From: Candidatus Pacearchaeota archaeon CG10_big_fil_rev_8_21_14_0_10_32_14
Lineage (GTDB): Archaea > Nanobdellota > Nanobdellia > Pacearchaeales > GW2011-AR1
NCBI GenBank assembly: GCA_002763085.1
Contig: PFCY01000030.1
Span: 1-7,340 of the forward strand
Direction: 5' to 3'
DNA length: 7,340 nucleotides
Of the stretch, positions 1 through 5,347 are shown piece by piece. The translations under genes were made by a program, and so were the position numbers. The stretch's first letter is position 1. The number at the start of each line of letters is the position of its first letter. Under the pieces are notes generated by a model that was not told where the DNA came from, did no database searches, and saw only the letters and a list, made by a program, of their open reading frames with translations.

Positions 1-1
1 G

Positions 2-868
2 AATTCAAGCAGAATATGGGGAAATATTTACGTCCTTAACTTTAGATATACAAATTTAAGAAGATCAGCAGAAACATATAAAGATCCAACGGAGGGAAAT
101 AATCCGGGAGTTTGTTGTTCAATTCCAGGAGACACAACGAATTCTATTAAGTCAGAACAATATGATCTGTTAAAAGATTATTGTGGATGTGGAAAATTGA
201 TAGAAGATATCGAAGGGGGACCATTAAATTACAAATGTTGCTGGGTTGAAGATGATAGTGGCCCACCACCTTCATCGGGTGGACCAATGACTAGTCCTCC
301 ATCATTAGCCCCAGCTAAAAAAAAGCCTGCCCCAGTGGTTGTTAAAAAACAAAAGCAAGTCGTTACCCCAATTACCAAATCATGTGAAACTTGTTGTGAT
401 TGTATGGCATTCCATGAAGATGGTGGACAAGGCAATAAATGTTTGGAAGCGCAAGCCCTAACAATACTTTGCAGACAAAAATATTATCAATCACCCTATA
501 TGGGAAAGGGACCATATAAAGATGTATGTAATGTAGTAGAAGATTGTGGATATTATAAAGTAAAAATAAAGGGAAAAATTAAGATAAAATATGGTTGTCA
601 GTATTCTGGATCTGATGATTCTTCTGGAAATTATAGACAATGCAAAAAAGGAAATATATCTCCTGTAAGTGTTTGTCAAAAGGTTAACGAACGAGGATTG
701 CCATCACAGTCAAACTGTCCAGTATACGCAACTCAAAGAGTTCTAGATGATTCGTATTGCGAACCAGGAAGAAAAATATGCCCAATTCCTCCGACAGGTA
801 AGTGTGGAAATTCTAAATACTATACTTGCATACTTAAAAGTGAAACATGCCCCAAGCTACCAAAATAA
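2..868 (+). CDS. Cysteine-rich, probably exported protein, 5'-partial
   Basis: The frame is open from the left edge to the TAA at 866-868, giving 288 residues with no in-frame ATG near the edge, so the true start lies outside the window. A TTG at 197 could serve as a start, but the cysteine-rich pattern already begins upstream of it (CC near residues 38-39, CGC near 62-64), so I reject that start. I count 23 cysteines, many paired (CC, CGC, CETCCDC). A proline/serine/lysine-rich linker at about residues 86-123 separates an N-terminal part from a longer cysteine-rich C-terminal part. This composition suggests a disulfide-stabilised cell-surface or secreted protein, but the N-terminus that would carry a signal peptide is missing. 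I do not recognise the family. It converges on htpX, with 31 bp between the stop codons. The reading frame is secure; the function is unknown. Confidence 0.75.
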   Translation, partial: NSSRIWGNIYVLNFRYTNLRRSAETYKDPTEGNNPGVCCSIPGDTTNSIKSEQYDLLKDYCGCGKLIEDIEGGPLNYKCCWVEDDSGPPPSSGGPMTSPPSLAPAKKKPAPVVVKKQKQVVTPITKSCETCCDCMAFHEDGGQGNKCLEAQALTILCRQKYYQSPYMGKGPYKDVCNVVEDCGYYKVKIKGKIKIKYGCQYSGSDDSSGNYRQCKKGNISPVSVCQKVNERGLPSQSNCPVYATQRVLDDSYCEPGRKICPIPPTGKCGNSKYYTCILKSETCPKLPK

Positions 869-899
869 TTCACTATTAACTCATCAGAAATTTTAATCT

Positions 900-1802
900 T
901 CACATCCTCTCCAAAACTCTTATCCTCTCTTCAAGTGGCGGATGCGTACTGCCCCAATTCTTGAATGGATTTGCAAAAAACATATGTGCTGTCGCCTTAG
1001 GAATTTTATGATCTTTATTCGACGATTCGCCATGATCGTTTTGAATTTTTTTTAATGCTCCAATCAATCCTTGAGGATAACGAGTAAACTTTACCGCAGT
1101 AGCATCAGCCGCATATTCTCTCTTTCGAGAAATCGACATTTGGACAAGCCAAACAATTATAGGCGCAAGAATCGCGAGGACAATCCCTAAAACTAAAAAA
1201 ACGACCCCCGCTTTACTATCATTATCTCCACTCTTAAACCATAAACTCCTTAAAAATATCTCGGAAAAAATTGAGATCATCCCGACCATCACCGCGACAA
1301 CGGTCAGATATCTTATATCATAATTTCCGACGTGACCAAGTTCGTGCGCCAAAACTCCTTCAAGTTCTTTCTTATCAAGTTTTTTTAAAGCTCCGCTCGT
1401 CACACATAAAACTGCATGCTCTGGATCTCGTCCTGACGCAAAAGCGTTGATCATTTCATTTTCCATGACATAAAGTTTAGGTTTAGGAAGTCCAGATGCC
1501 ACAGTCAACGCTTCAACTAGTCTTTCATATTGTCTTTCGTCAGGATTTGAAGAATTAATAGGACGAGCTCTAACTGAAGCAATCGCGATCTCAGCCGACT
1601 TATAATAACTAAACAAAACATAAATTATTGAAATAATTATAGAGATTATCATAATTATAAAAACGAAACCCTCCCCCATCGCCATGCCAATGACAAACCC
1701 CATTAAAAGGAACACCAAAAAGATGCATACGATTAAGAATAACGTTTTATATTTATTTTTAGAAATTTGATCTCTAAAATCAATTCGTCCATATTCTTCC
1801 AT
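900..1802 (-). CDS. htpX: HtpX-family membrane zinc metalloprotease (M48)
   Basis: This 300-residue protein has the layout of HtpX, a membrane-embedded protease that degrades damaged or misfolded membrane proteins. Two transmembrane helices lie at about residues 20-40 and 46-66. The NAFASG segment at 119-124 matches the family's conserved NAFATG. HELGH at 153-157 supplies two zinc-binding histidines and the catalytic glutamate. Two more helices follow at about 165-185 and 199-221. SRKREYAAD at 225-233 provides the third zinc ligand, Glu229, and a C-terminal THPPLEERI (286-294) is also typical. Length is normal and all key residues are present, so it is probably active. The ATG lies 3 bp after the stop of the RelE-like gene. 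The nearest Shine-Dalgarno-like GGAGG (1818-1822) is 15 nt away, which is long, so coupling to the upstream gene is likely. No TATA box was seen close to its start. LemA, its usual neighbour, is 4.7 kb away. Confidence 0.95.
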   Translation of the reverse strand: MEEYGRIDFRDQISKNKYKTLFLIVCIFLVFLLMGFVIGMAMGEGFVFIIMIISIIISIIYVLFSYYKSAEIAIASVRARPINSSNPDERQYERLVEALTVASGLPKPKLYVMENEMINAFASGRDPEHAVLCVTSGALKKLDKKELEGVLAHELGHVGNYDIRYLTVVAVMVGMISIFSEIFLRSLWFKSGDNDSKAGVVFLVLGIVLAILAPIIVWLVQMSISRKREYAADATAVKFTRYPQGLIGALKKIQNDHGESSNKDHKIPKATAHMFFANPFKNWGSTHPPLEERIRVLERM

Positions 1803-1805
1803 GAT

Positions 1806-2141
1806 TCAATAATGAAACCTCCGTTCATATTCTTTGTGGTCAAGCCATTCAAGCACTAAACTGATGATTATTGCTTCTTCATTAACAATTGAATACATCA
1901 ATCTCCAGCCCTTAGGCAGATCATACTTCCAAAGATTCTTTATTCCATATTTAACTTCATACTCTTTGGGAATTAGACGTTTAGGAATTTGAACCCCGCA
2001 AAATACATTTTCTTCTATATTTGTTAATGCTTGATTGATAAACTTGAATAATTGTTTATCCGACAGATCCCCATTTTCTAAAAGAAGAAATGATTCTTCA
2101 ACATTCTTATTTGCAAATGTGGGAATAGAGTTGAGTTTCAT
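1806..2141 (-). CDS. RelE-like toxin of a type II toxin-antitoxin pair
   Basis: With the ATG at 2141 the protein has 111 residues. A helical N-terminal half is followed by a segment resembling the RelE/ParE core: LWKYDLPKGWRLMYSI (about 70-85), a hydrophobic strand (90-97) and the tail EWLDHKEYERRFHY. RelE-family proteins are ribosome-dependent mRNA endonucleases. Members ending in a Lys/Tyr/Arg-rich segment of this kind are common in archaea, but I cannot prove toxicity from sequence. A GTG at 2150 would add three residues, but it lies inside the GAGGTGG ribosome-binding site. The ATG overlaps the stop of the upstream winged-helix gene in an ATGA arrangement, which implies translational coupling and supports this start. 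htpX follows after 3 bp. It could also be a non-toxic RelE-fold protein. Confidence 0.7.
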   Translation of the reverse strand: MKLNSIPTFANKNVEESFLLLENGDLSDKQLFKFINQALTNIEENVFCGVQIPKRLIPKEYEVKYGIKNLWKYDLPKGWRLMYSIVNEEAIIISLVLEWLDHKEYERRFHY

Positions 2142-2428
2142 TTCTTCCACCTCAAATCCTTCCTATTATAATATTTTCTAGCGAGCTGAGGATAATATAT
2201 CCATCCGATTTTCCCAACTGAATCGACAGAAATCTTTCTTGAATAGATTAGATAATCAATAATGACAGAAAAGGTTTGATACATCATTTTTTTCGGCAAG
2301 TGTTCCCATAAAGCCCTTTTTCTATATTCACCATCGAACTTTTTTATAAAATCTTCTACCATTAAAACGGTATCAAGCCTTGGATATCTTGTAATATTCT
2401 TCGTCTCAAAAATATTCATATCTTTCAT
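2138..2428 (-). CDS. Small winged-helix protein, probable antitoxin of the RelE-like toxin
   Basis: The product has 96 residues. The layout suggests a winged helix: a helix around DTVLMVEDFIKKF (19-31), a second around RKRALWEHLP (36-45), a recognition-like helix around MYQTFSVIIDYLIYSRK (49-65) and a beta wing around ISVDSVGKIGWIYYP (66-80). I recognise this as a family widespread in DPANN-type archaea, often called hypothetical. Its gene overlaps the RelE-like gene by 4 bp, which is the usual antitoxin-toxin order, so an antitoxin and autoregulatory DNA-binding role is likely (inference). The ATG at 2428 is chosen because a TATA-like box lies about 28 bp upstream; an ATG three codons later is possible. 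The protein is basic at its C-terminus, which would suit nucleic-acid binding. Confidence 0.72.
   Translation of the reverse strand: MKDMNIFETKNITRYPRLDTVLMVEDFIKKFDGEYRKRALWEHLPKKMMYQTFSVIIDYLIYSRKISVDSVGKIGWIYYPQLARKYYNRKDLRWKK
2147..2153 (-). promoter_or_regulatory. Shine-Dalgarno site that fixes the RelE-like start
   Basis: GAGGTGG on the minus strand lies 5 nt before the ATG at 2141, inside the last codons of the upstream gene. It decides between the two possible starts, because the alternative GTG at 2150 is part of this site. Confidence 0.65.
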
Positions 2429-2452
2429 GTTATATCTATTGATACAACAGAG

Positions 2453-2460
2453 TATTTAAA
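2453..2460 (-). promoter_or_regulatory. TATA box for the winged-helix/RelE-like/htpX operon
   Basis: TTTAAATA on the minus strand, preceded by purine-rich AGAAGAAAAA that resembles an archaeal BRE. It is centred about 28 bp from the ATG at 2428, which predicts a very short or absent leader. It is the only good TATA candidate seen upstream of the three-gene unit. Confidence 0.6.
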
Positions 2461-2516
2461 TTTTTCTTCTTATAGAAATTGATTTTAATAATTCCTCAAT
2501 TTGTCTATTGCTATAT

Positions 2517-2558
2517 TCGGGAGATTTAAAAACTTGGAGTAATATTTAAGTCTCCCGA
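2517..2558. repeat. Strong inverted repeat (14 bp arms, 14 nt loop)
   Basis: The arms 2517-2530 and 2545-2558 pair along their full length with one T-G pair (2525 with 2550). That pair is tolerated only if the plus strand is transcribed; on the minus strand it becomes an A-C mismatch. A T5 run follows at 2565-2569 on the plus strand. It lies between the phosphoesterase pseudogene and the winged-helix gene. It could be a small-RNA terminator, an operator upstream of the toxin-antitoxin promoter, or a relic of the decayed gene's 3' end. Confidence 0.6.
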
Positions 2559-2581
2559 TATAGGTTTTTAAGATTTGGGAT

Positions 2582-3170
2582 TTAAATGTCAAAGACCATC
2601 CCTCTCGGAAAAGGATTTATGACTCTGCAATTTTCAATTTTATCTTCCCGATTATAGACATCATGGACATGACCACAAAACTATAAATCGGAAAGCGGCG
2701 CGTATTTAGAAAAACTTTTATTTCCGACATGTCTGCCTATAATAATATCGGGATTGGTATTAGAAGGCGGAGTATGAGTGATCAATATTTTCTTTCTTAC
2801 TTGAGATATTTCATCTATATGTAACGTTATAGCTTCTTCAAATTCCTCATCGTAAGGTTTCATATTTTTATATCCATACCCAAACAAGACTAGTCCATTT
2901 CTCTCAAATGTAGTTCCATGAATCGGAAAAGATTTCTTAGATTGGAAGCAATTGCAACAATTTCTTCGTAAGTTTCATAATTTCCATTTATGATTACAGG
3001 GTCTCTCTCCAAGGATTCTATATCGCAAGCGATTTTTCAAGACCGATTCCGGTTGCAAGAGAAAGATCCCCGCAAAATAAGATCAAATCAACGTCTCTTG
3101 ACTTTTCTCTCAATTGTTCGATTTCATCATTAGGACCAGAGTGATAATCTGTAAAAGCTAATATTTTCAT
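2582..3170 (-). pseudogene. Decayed calcineurin-like metallophosphoesterase
   Basis: Three pieces in three frames together give an almost complete small metallophosphoesterase. Piece 1 (from ATG 3170) has FTDYHS (metal motif DxH, residues 8-10) and FCGDLS (motif GD, 34-35). After a -1 shift near 3022-3026, piece 2 has PVIINGNYE, where family members have GNHE. After another -1 shift near 2923-2926, piece 3 has GLVLFGYGY, ILITHTPP, GRHVGNKS and, beyond an in-frame TAG at 2681-2683, FCGHVHD and a normal-looking end at TAA 2582-2584. Intact members are metal-dependent phosphoesterases. Two frameshifts, a nonsense codon and the His-to-Tyr change (codon 2977-2979) make activity very unlikely. Sequencing error is a poor explanation because the neighbouring genes are clean. 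A weak TATA-like TAATAAAC near 3192-3199 may be what is left of its promoter. Confidence 0.88.
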
Positions 3171-3181
3171 ATATGTATTAA

Positions 3182-3277
3182 TTAGCTGAAGTTTATTACT
3201 TTATTGGAAATTGAAAGTAGAATAAAGATACTCTCCATTCAATTCCTCCTCCCCACATAAATTCCCCCCTCACCCAT
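3182..3277 (-). other. Two abutting mini-ORFs with an unusually strong Shine-Dalgarno sequence
   Basis: On the minus strand, downstream of the GNAT stop, ATG 3277 opens a 12-codon ORF (MGEGGIYVGRRN) ending in TGA 3241-3239. It is followed without a gap by ATG 3238 and an 18-codon hydrophobic ORF starting MESIFILLS that ends at 3182. GGGGAGGAGG (3245-3254) lies 6 nt before ATG 3238 and is the strongest ribosome-binding-site-like sequence in the window. The second ORF ends 11 bp before the pseudogene start. Either these are real small peptides or leader ORFs of the dead phosphoesterase, or this is a chance G-rich patch. Confidence 0.25.
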
Positions 3278-3280
3278 ATC

Positions 3281-3745
3281 CTATCTTTTTGCAAACACGA
3301 CATCTTCAACATAATTGTCATATAAAGACGCTCGCGCGATTTCTTCATAACCGCAATATTTCAAAAAACTCATGACATCATTTCTATCACTTCGACAATC
3401 ACATACAACGCCAACTTTTCCTTCTTTTTTACTTTCAGCTTCAGCTTGCCTGAACATAAACGGAGTAAAAAATCTACGTTGTAAACTAGGATGAACTCGC
3501 GCATTTTTTATCTCAGTAAATCCTTTCAGACTTTTATGATCCTGAAAAATTGTATTTCCTACAATCTGCTCATCACTAAAAGCGACAATCGCCCCTTTAT
3601 TTCCATAAAGTAGTTCTTCCCTCGCAACGCCAACAGCCCAATCTTCAAAGTGCGGATAACCTAGAGGCTGAAGCAAAACAAAATCAATAAGTCCATCAAT
3701 TTCTTTTTTGCTTTCGGCGTATCTAAACCTAAAATCAAATCCCAT
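3281..3745 (-). CDS. GNAT-like N-acetyltransferase with altered acetyl-CoA loop
   Basis: The 154-residue product has the GNAT order: strand pair GAIVAFSDEQIVGNTIFQ (51-68), a motif-A-like strand and helix IKNARVHPSLQRRFFTPFMFRQAEAE (79-104), and a motif-B-like helix ending NDVMSFLKYCGYEEIARASLY (122-142). GNAT enzymes move an acyl group from acyl-CoA to an amine; the acceptor here cannot be predicted. The usual Q/R-x-x-G-x-G/A pyrophosphate loop reads Q89-R-R-F-F-T94, so both glycines are missing and CoA binding may differ or be lost. The ATG at 3745 is supported by a TATA box 24 bp upstream. It is co-oriented with the FcoT-like gene, 45 bp downstream of that gene's stop, and has its own promoter. 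The fold is fairly sure; the activity is not. Confidence 0.75.
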   Translation of the reverse strand: MGFDFRFRYAESKKEIDGLIDFVLLQPLGYPHFEDWAVGVAREELLYGNKGAIVAFSDEQIVGNTIFQDHKSLKGFTEIKNARVHPSLQRRFFTPFMFRQAEAESKKEGKVGVVCDCRSDRNDVMSFLKYCGYEEIARASLYDNYVEDVVFAKR

Positions 3746-3764
3746 TTTCTTGAATATAAAAAGA

Positions 3765-3773
3765 TATTTATAA
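3765..3773 (-). promoter_or_regulatory. TATA box of the GNAT-like gene
   Basis: TTATAAATA on the minus strand, centred about 24 bp from the ATG at 3745, predicts transcription starting at or next to the start codon (leaderless mRNA). Confidence 0.6.
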
Positions 3774-3790
3774 GAATTTATGAGATAAAT

Positions 3791-4252
3791 TTATTTTCTT
3801 AATACCAATGTGAGTTCTCCAAGACATGCCTGATCGTTCAAATCAAAATCTAATTTAGCGACATAAAGACTTCCTTCTTTCTTTAGTTTTCTAAGAGATA
3901 ATACTCCATCAAAAGGATAAACTGGATTTGTCTCTCTTCTAAATGATTTATGTGAATCGGAGATAAACATATTTTCTTTTCTAAACTCCAGATACTGATC
4001 AAAACTCACATCATCAAAATCCTGCCATCGCTTATCTAATATCGCTTGTCCAAAAAATATATAAGACAATTGGTTTAAACATAATTGAGCCTCAACATCA
4101 GTCATATGATGCAATGCTTCCATATATTCTGTTTCTTTTAATTGAAATCTTCCTCGAATAATTGGAAATTCCATTTCAGCTAATATCAGATACTTATAAT
4201 TTGGCTTGTACAACTCCAAAACTTTACTAATTAAATCACGATCAACTTCCAT
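3791..4252 (-). CDS. FcoT-like hot-dog acyl-CoA thioesterase
   Basis: The 153-residue product resembles, from memory, the mycobacterial FcoT (Rv0098) family of hot-dog-fold acyl thioesterases, which hydrolyse long-chain acyl-CoA or carrier-bound acyl chains. Shared landmarks run in order: a short strand with GRFQLKETEYMEA (34-46), then VEAQLCLNQLSYIFFGQAIL (53-72), which matches FcoT's VELILCFNQLAYSAFAPAVL, then SHKSFRRETNPVYPFDGVL (100-118) and a final strand GELTLVL (145-151). Length is close to the family norm once FcoT's longer N-terminus is allowed for. The ATG at 4252 has a TATA box about 25 bp upstream. The substrate is open: archaeal membranes use isoprenoid ethers, so a fatty-acyl-CoA role would be unusual. 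It is followed by the GNAT-like gene, another acyl-CoA-type enzyme. No database comparison was possible. Confidence 0.68.
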   Translation of the reverse strand: MEVDRDLISKVLELYKPNYKYLILAEMEFPIIRGRFQLKETEYMEALHHMTDVEAQLCLNQLSYIFFGQAILDKRWQDFDDVSFDQYLEFRKENMFISDSHKSFRRETNPVYPFDGVLSLRKLKKEGSLYVAKLDFDLNDQACLGELTLVLRK

Positions 4253-4273
4253 ATTTTTCGATTAATTGATGAA

Positions 4274-4281
4274 TATTTAAT
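4274..4281 (-). promoter_or_regulatory. TATA box of the FcoT-like gene
   Basis: ATTAAATA on the minus strand, centred about 25 bp from the ATG at 4252, predicts a leaderless mRNA. Confidence 0.5.
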
Positions 4282-4315
4282 AATTTATGCGATATTAAGT
4301 AAAACCCAAATTTGG

Positions 4316-4323
4316 TATAAATA
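4316..4323 (+). promoter_or_regulatory. TATA box that could drive a small RNA
   Basis: TATAAATA on the plus strand predicts a start near 4345, just before the nested inverted repeats at 4351-4430. It is too far from the HD gene (ATG 4513), which has its own box. AT-rich DNA yields such boxes by chance. Confidence 0.4.
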
Positions 4324-4344
4324 TTATCTGGAAGGTTTATATCT

Positions 4345-4440
4345 ATTAAAAAATTCGCCACCTTAGAATCTGTTAACGAAGAAATCCCGTTCTCCGTGTC
4401 GCAATTCTGAGCATAAATACTAGCGAATTTATGAGCTAAT
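4345..4440 (+). ncRNA. Candidate structured small RNA in the divergent intergenic region
   Basis: Three nested stems can form one long hairpin. The outer stem pairs 4351-4358 with 4423-4430 (8 bp, perfect). The middle stem pairs 4362-4369 with 4404-4411 (8 bp with one U-G pair). The inner stem pairs 4376-4383 with 4390-4397 (7 of 8) around a 6 nt loop. Internal loops of 3x11 and 6x6 nt separate them. The U-G pair holds only if the plus strand is transcribed, and a TATA box at 4316-4323 would start transcription just upstream. The block is more GC-rich than its flanks, as ncRNA genes in AT-rich archaea tend to be. I do not recognise a family: there are no C/D boxes, and no clear kink-turn or ACA box for an H/ACA guide. 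The 3' end is a guess. Confidence 0.4.
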
Positions 4441-4483
4441 AAAACTAAAGTGAGATGTCAATATTAATTTTATCAAACAAATA

Positions 4484-4491
4484 TTTATATA
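4484..4491 (+). promoter_or_regulatory. TATA box of the HD-domain gene
   Basis: TTTATATA centred about 25 bp before the ATG at 4513 predicts a leaderless mRNA. No Shine-Dalgarno sequence precedes this ATG. Confidence 0.6.
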
Positions 4492-4512
4492 ATTAGTTCT
4501 CTATATCACTCT

Positions 4513-5091
4513 ATGAAAGACATTATCAATTTTTTGTTCGAAGTAGGGATTTTATCAAAAACTCCTAGAAGCGGATTTCATTTTTTAGGAAGCGGATCAC
4601 AATCTGTAGCTGAACACAACAATAGAGTTTTATTTATAGGCTACACTTTAGCTTCATTAGAAAAAGATGTCGATATGTTAAAAGTTCTCAAAATGTGTTT
4701 ATTCCACGACTTGACTGAATCAAGAATCTCTGACTTAAATTATGTCCATCAAAAATATATTCAAAAAGACGAAAAAAAAGCAGTCGAAGATCTGACTAAA
4801 AATTTACCTTTCGGAAAAGATATGAAAGAATTGATTGAAGAATATGAAAAAAGAGAGACTAAAGAATCTATTATTGCAAAAGACGCCGACAACATTGAAT
4901 GGATACTCTCATTGAAAGAACAGATCGACATCGGAAACATCAGAGCTGAAAGTTGGATCATTCCTACAATTAAAAGACTCAAGACCACGGCTGCTCAAAT
5001 AATCGCAGAAGAAATAATGAAAACAGATTCTAATGATTGGTGGTTCGCCGACAAAGACGATCAATGGTGGGTAAATCGAGGAAGAGAATAA
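4513..5091 (+). CDS. HD-domain hydrolase, YfbR/HDDC2-like (5'-deoxynucleotidase type)
   Basis: The 192-residue product carries the HD-domain metal site in order: His35 in SVAEHNNR, His65-Asp66 in LFHDLTE and Asp124 in AKDAD. This spacing and the AEH...HDLTE signature are typical of the YfbR/HDDC2 branch, whose studied members dephosphorylate deoxynucleoside 5'-monophosphates. The N-terminal helix (FLFEVGILSKTPRSGF) and the helical C-terminal half also fit that branch. The tail is unusually tryptophan-rich (DWWFADKDDQWWVNRG, 175-190), a kind of ending I associate with archaeal members. All metal ligands are present, so activity is likely; the exact nucleotide is not predictable. The ATG has a TATA box 25 bp upstream. 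hicB follows after 42 bp with its own promoter, so the two are probably separate units. Confidence 0.88.
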   Translation: MKDIINFLFEVGILSKTPRSGFHFLGSGSQSVAEHNNRVLFIGYTLASLEKDVDMLKVLKMCLFHDLTESRISDLNYVHQKYIQKDEKKAVEDLTKNLPFGKDMKELIEEYEKRETKESIIAKDADNIEWILSLKEQIDIGNIRAESWIIPTIKRLKTTAAQIIAEEIMKTDSNDWWFADKDDQWWVNRGRE

Positions 5092-5104
5092 AAAATTAGA
5101 AAAC

Positions 5105-5112
5105 TATATAAA
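5105..5112 (+). promoter_or_regulatory. TATA box of the hicBA unit
   Basis: TATATAAA preceded by purine-rich AGAAAAC (BRE-like), centred about 25 bp before the hicB ATG at 5134. It predicts a leaderless hicB mRNA. Confidence 0.65.
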
Positions 5113-5133
5113 TCTTTTAAAATTTGACAGAAT

Positions 5134-5346
5134 ATGGAAATAGAAGTAGTTTTAGAACCTCAGGAAGAAGGCGGTTTCACTGTATTTGTACCTTCCTTAA
5201 AAGGATGTATTTCTCAAGGAGAGACGAAGGAAGAGGCACTTTCAAATATAAAAGAAGCGATAGAATTATTTCTAGAAACAGGAGAAAACGAAATAATTAT
5301 TTACAAAAATAAAGGAAACATAGAAATTTCAAACGTCTCCATTTAA
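5134..5346 (+). CDS. hicB: HicB-family antitoxin, minimal form
   Basis: The 70-residue protein matches the HicB core: a first strand MEIEVVLEPQEEGGFTVFVP, then SLKGCISQGETKEEALSNIKEAIELFLE (21-48), which carries the family's G-x-x-S-x-G-x-T-x-x-E-A-x-x-N-x-x-E-A pattern. HicB binds and neutralises HicA. Many HicB proteins add a C-terminal helix-turn-helix or ribbon-helix-helix domain for autoregulation. Here the protein ends right after the core, so it probably cannot bind DNA by itself; control may rest on the HicB-HicA complex or another factor. The antitoxin precedes the toxin with a 1 bp gap, the reverse of the order in E. coli. A second reading frame at 5124-5312 overlaps it and looks like a shadow. 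Confidence 0.92.
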   Translation: MEIEVVLEPQEEGGFTVFVPSLKGCISQGETKEEALSNIKEAIELFLETGENEIIIYKNKGNIEISNVSI

Positions 5347-5347
5347 A

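Noticed and set aside
1..6. GAATTC at the very start as a cloning junction
   Set aside because: A single restriction site at the edge is easily chance, and the coding frame runs straight through it.
229..679. Minus-strand ORFs opposite the cysteine-rich gene (229-435 and 491-679)
   Set aside because: They lie within the long plus-strand frame, lack promoters or recognisable motifs, and look like shadows.
197..868. TTG start giving a 223-residue protein
   Set aside because: The same frame is open back to base 2 and already shows the protein's cysteine-rich pattern, so the gene is simply cut by the window edge.
2142..2150. GTG start for the RelE-like gene
   Set aside because: The GTG is part of the GAGGTGG ribosome-binding site; the ATG at 2141 has the right spacing and an ATGA overlap.
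2681..2683. TAG read-through (for example pyrrolysine) in the phosphoesterase
   Set aside because: Two frameshifts and a lost metal-binding histidine in the same gene make decay the simpler explanation, and nothing else suggests TAG recoding.
3245..3277. G-quadruplex on the minus strand
   Set aside because: The G runs are uneven and the fourth run is interrupted; a ribosome-binding-site or chance explanation is at least as good.
4345..4440. H/ACA or C/D guide RNA assignment for the structured region
   Set aside because: No RUGAUGA/CUGA box pair in proper spacing, no clear kink-turn, and no ACA at the expected distance, so only a generic candidate RNA is claimed.
4761..4988. Minus-strand ORF opposite the HD gene
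   Set aside because: It overlaps the well-supported HD-domain coding frame and has no family resemblance.
5124..5312. 62-codon ORF overlapping hicB
   Set aside because: It is arginine-rich out-of-frame sequence; hicB carries the clear family signature.
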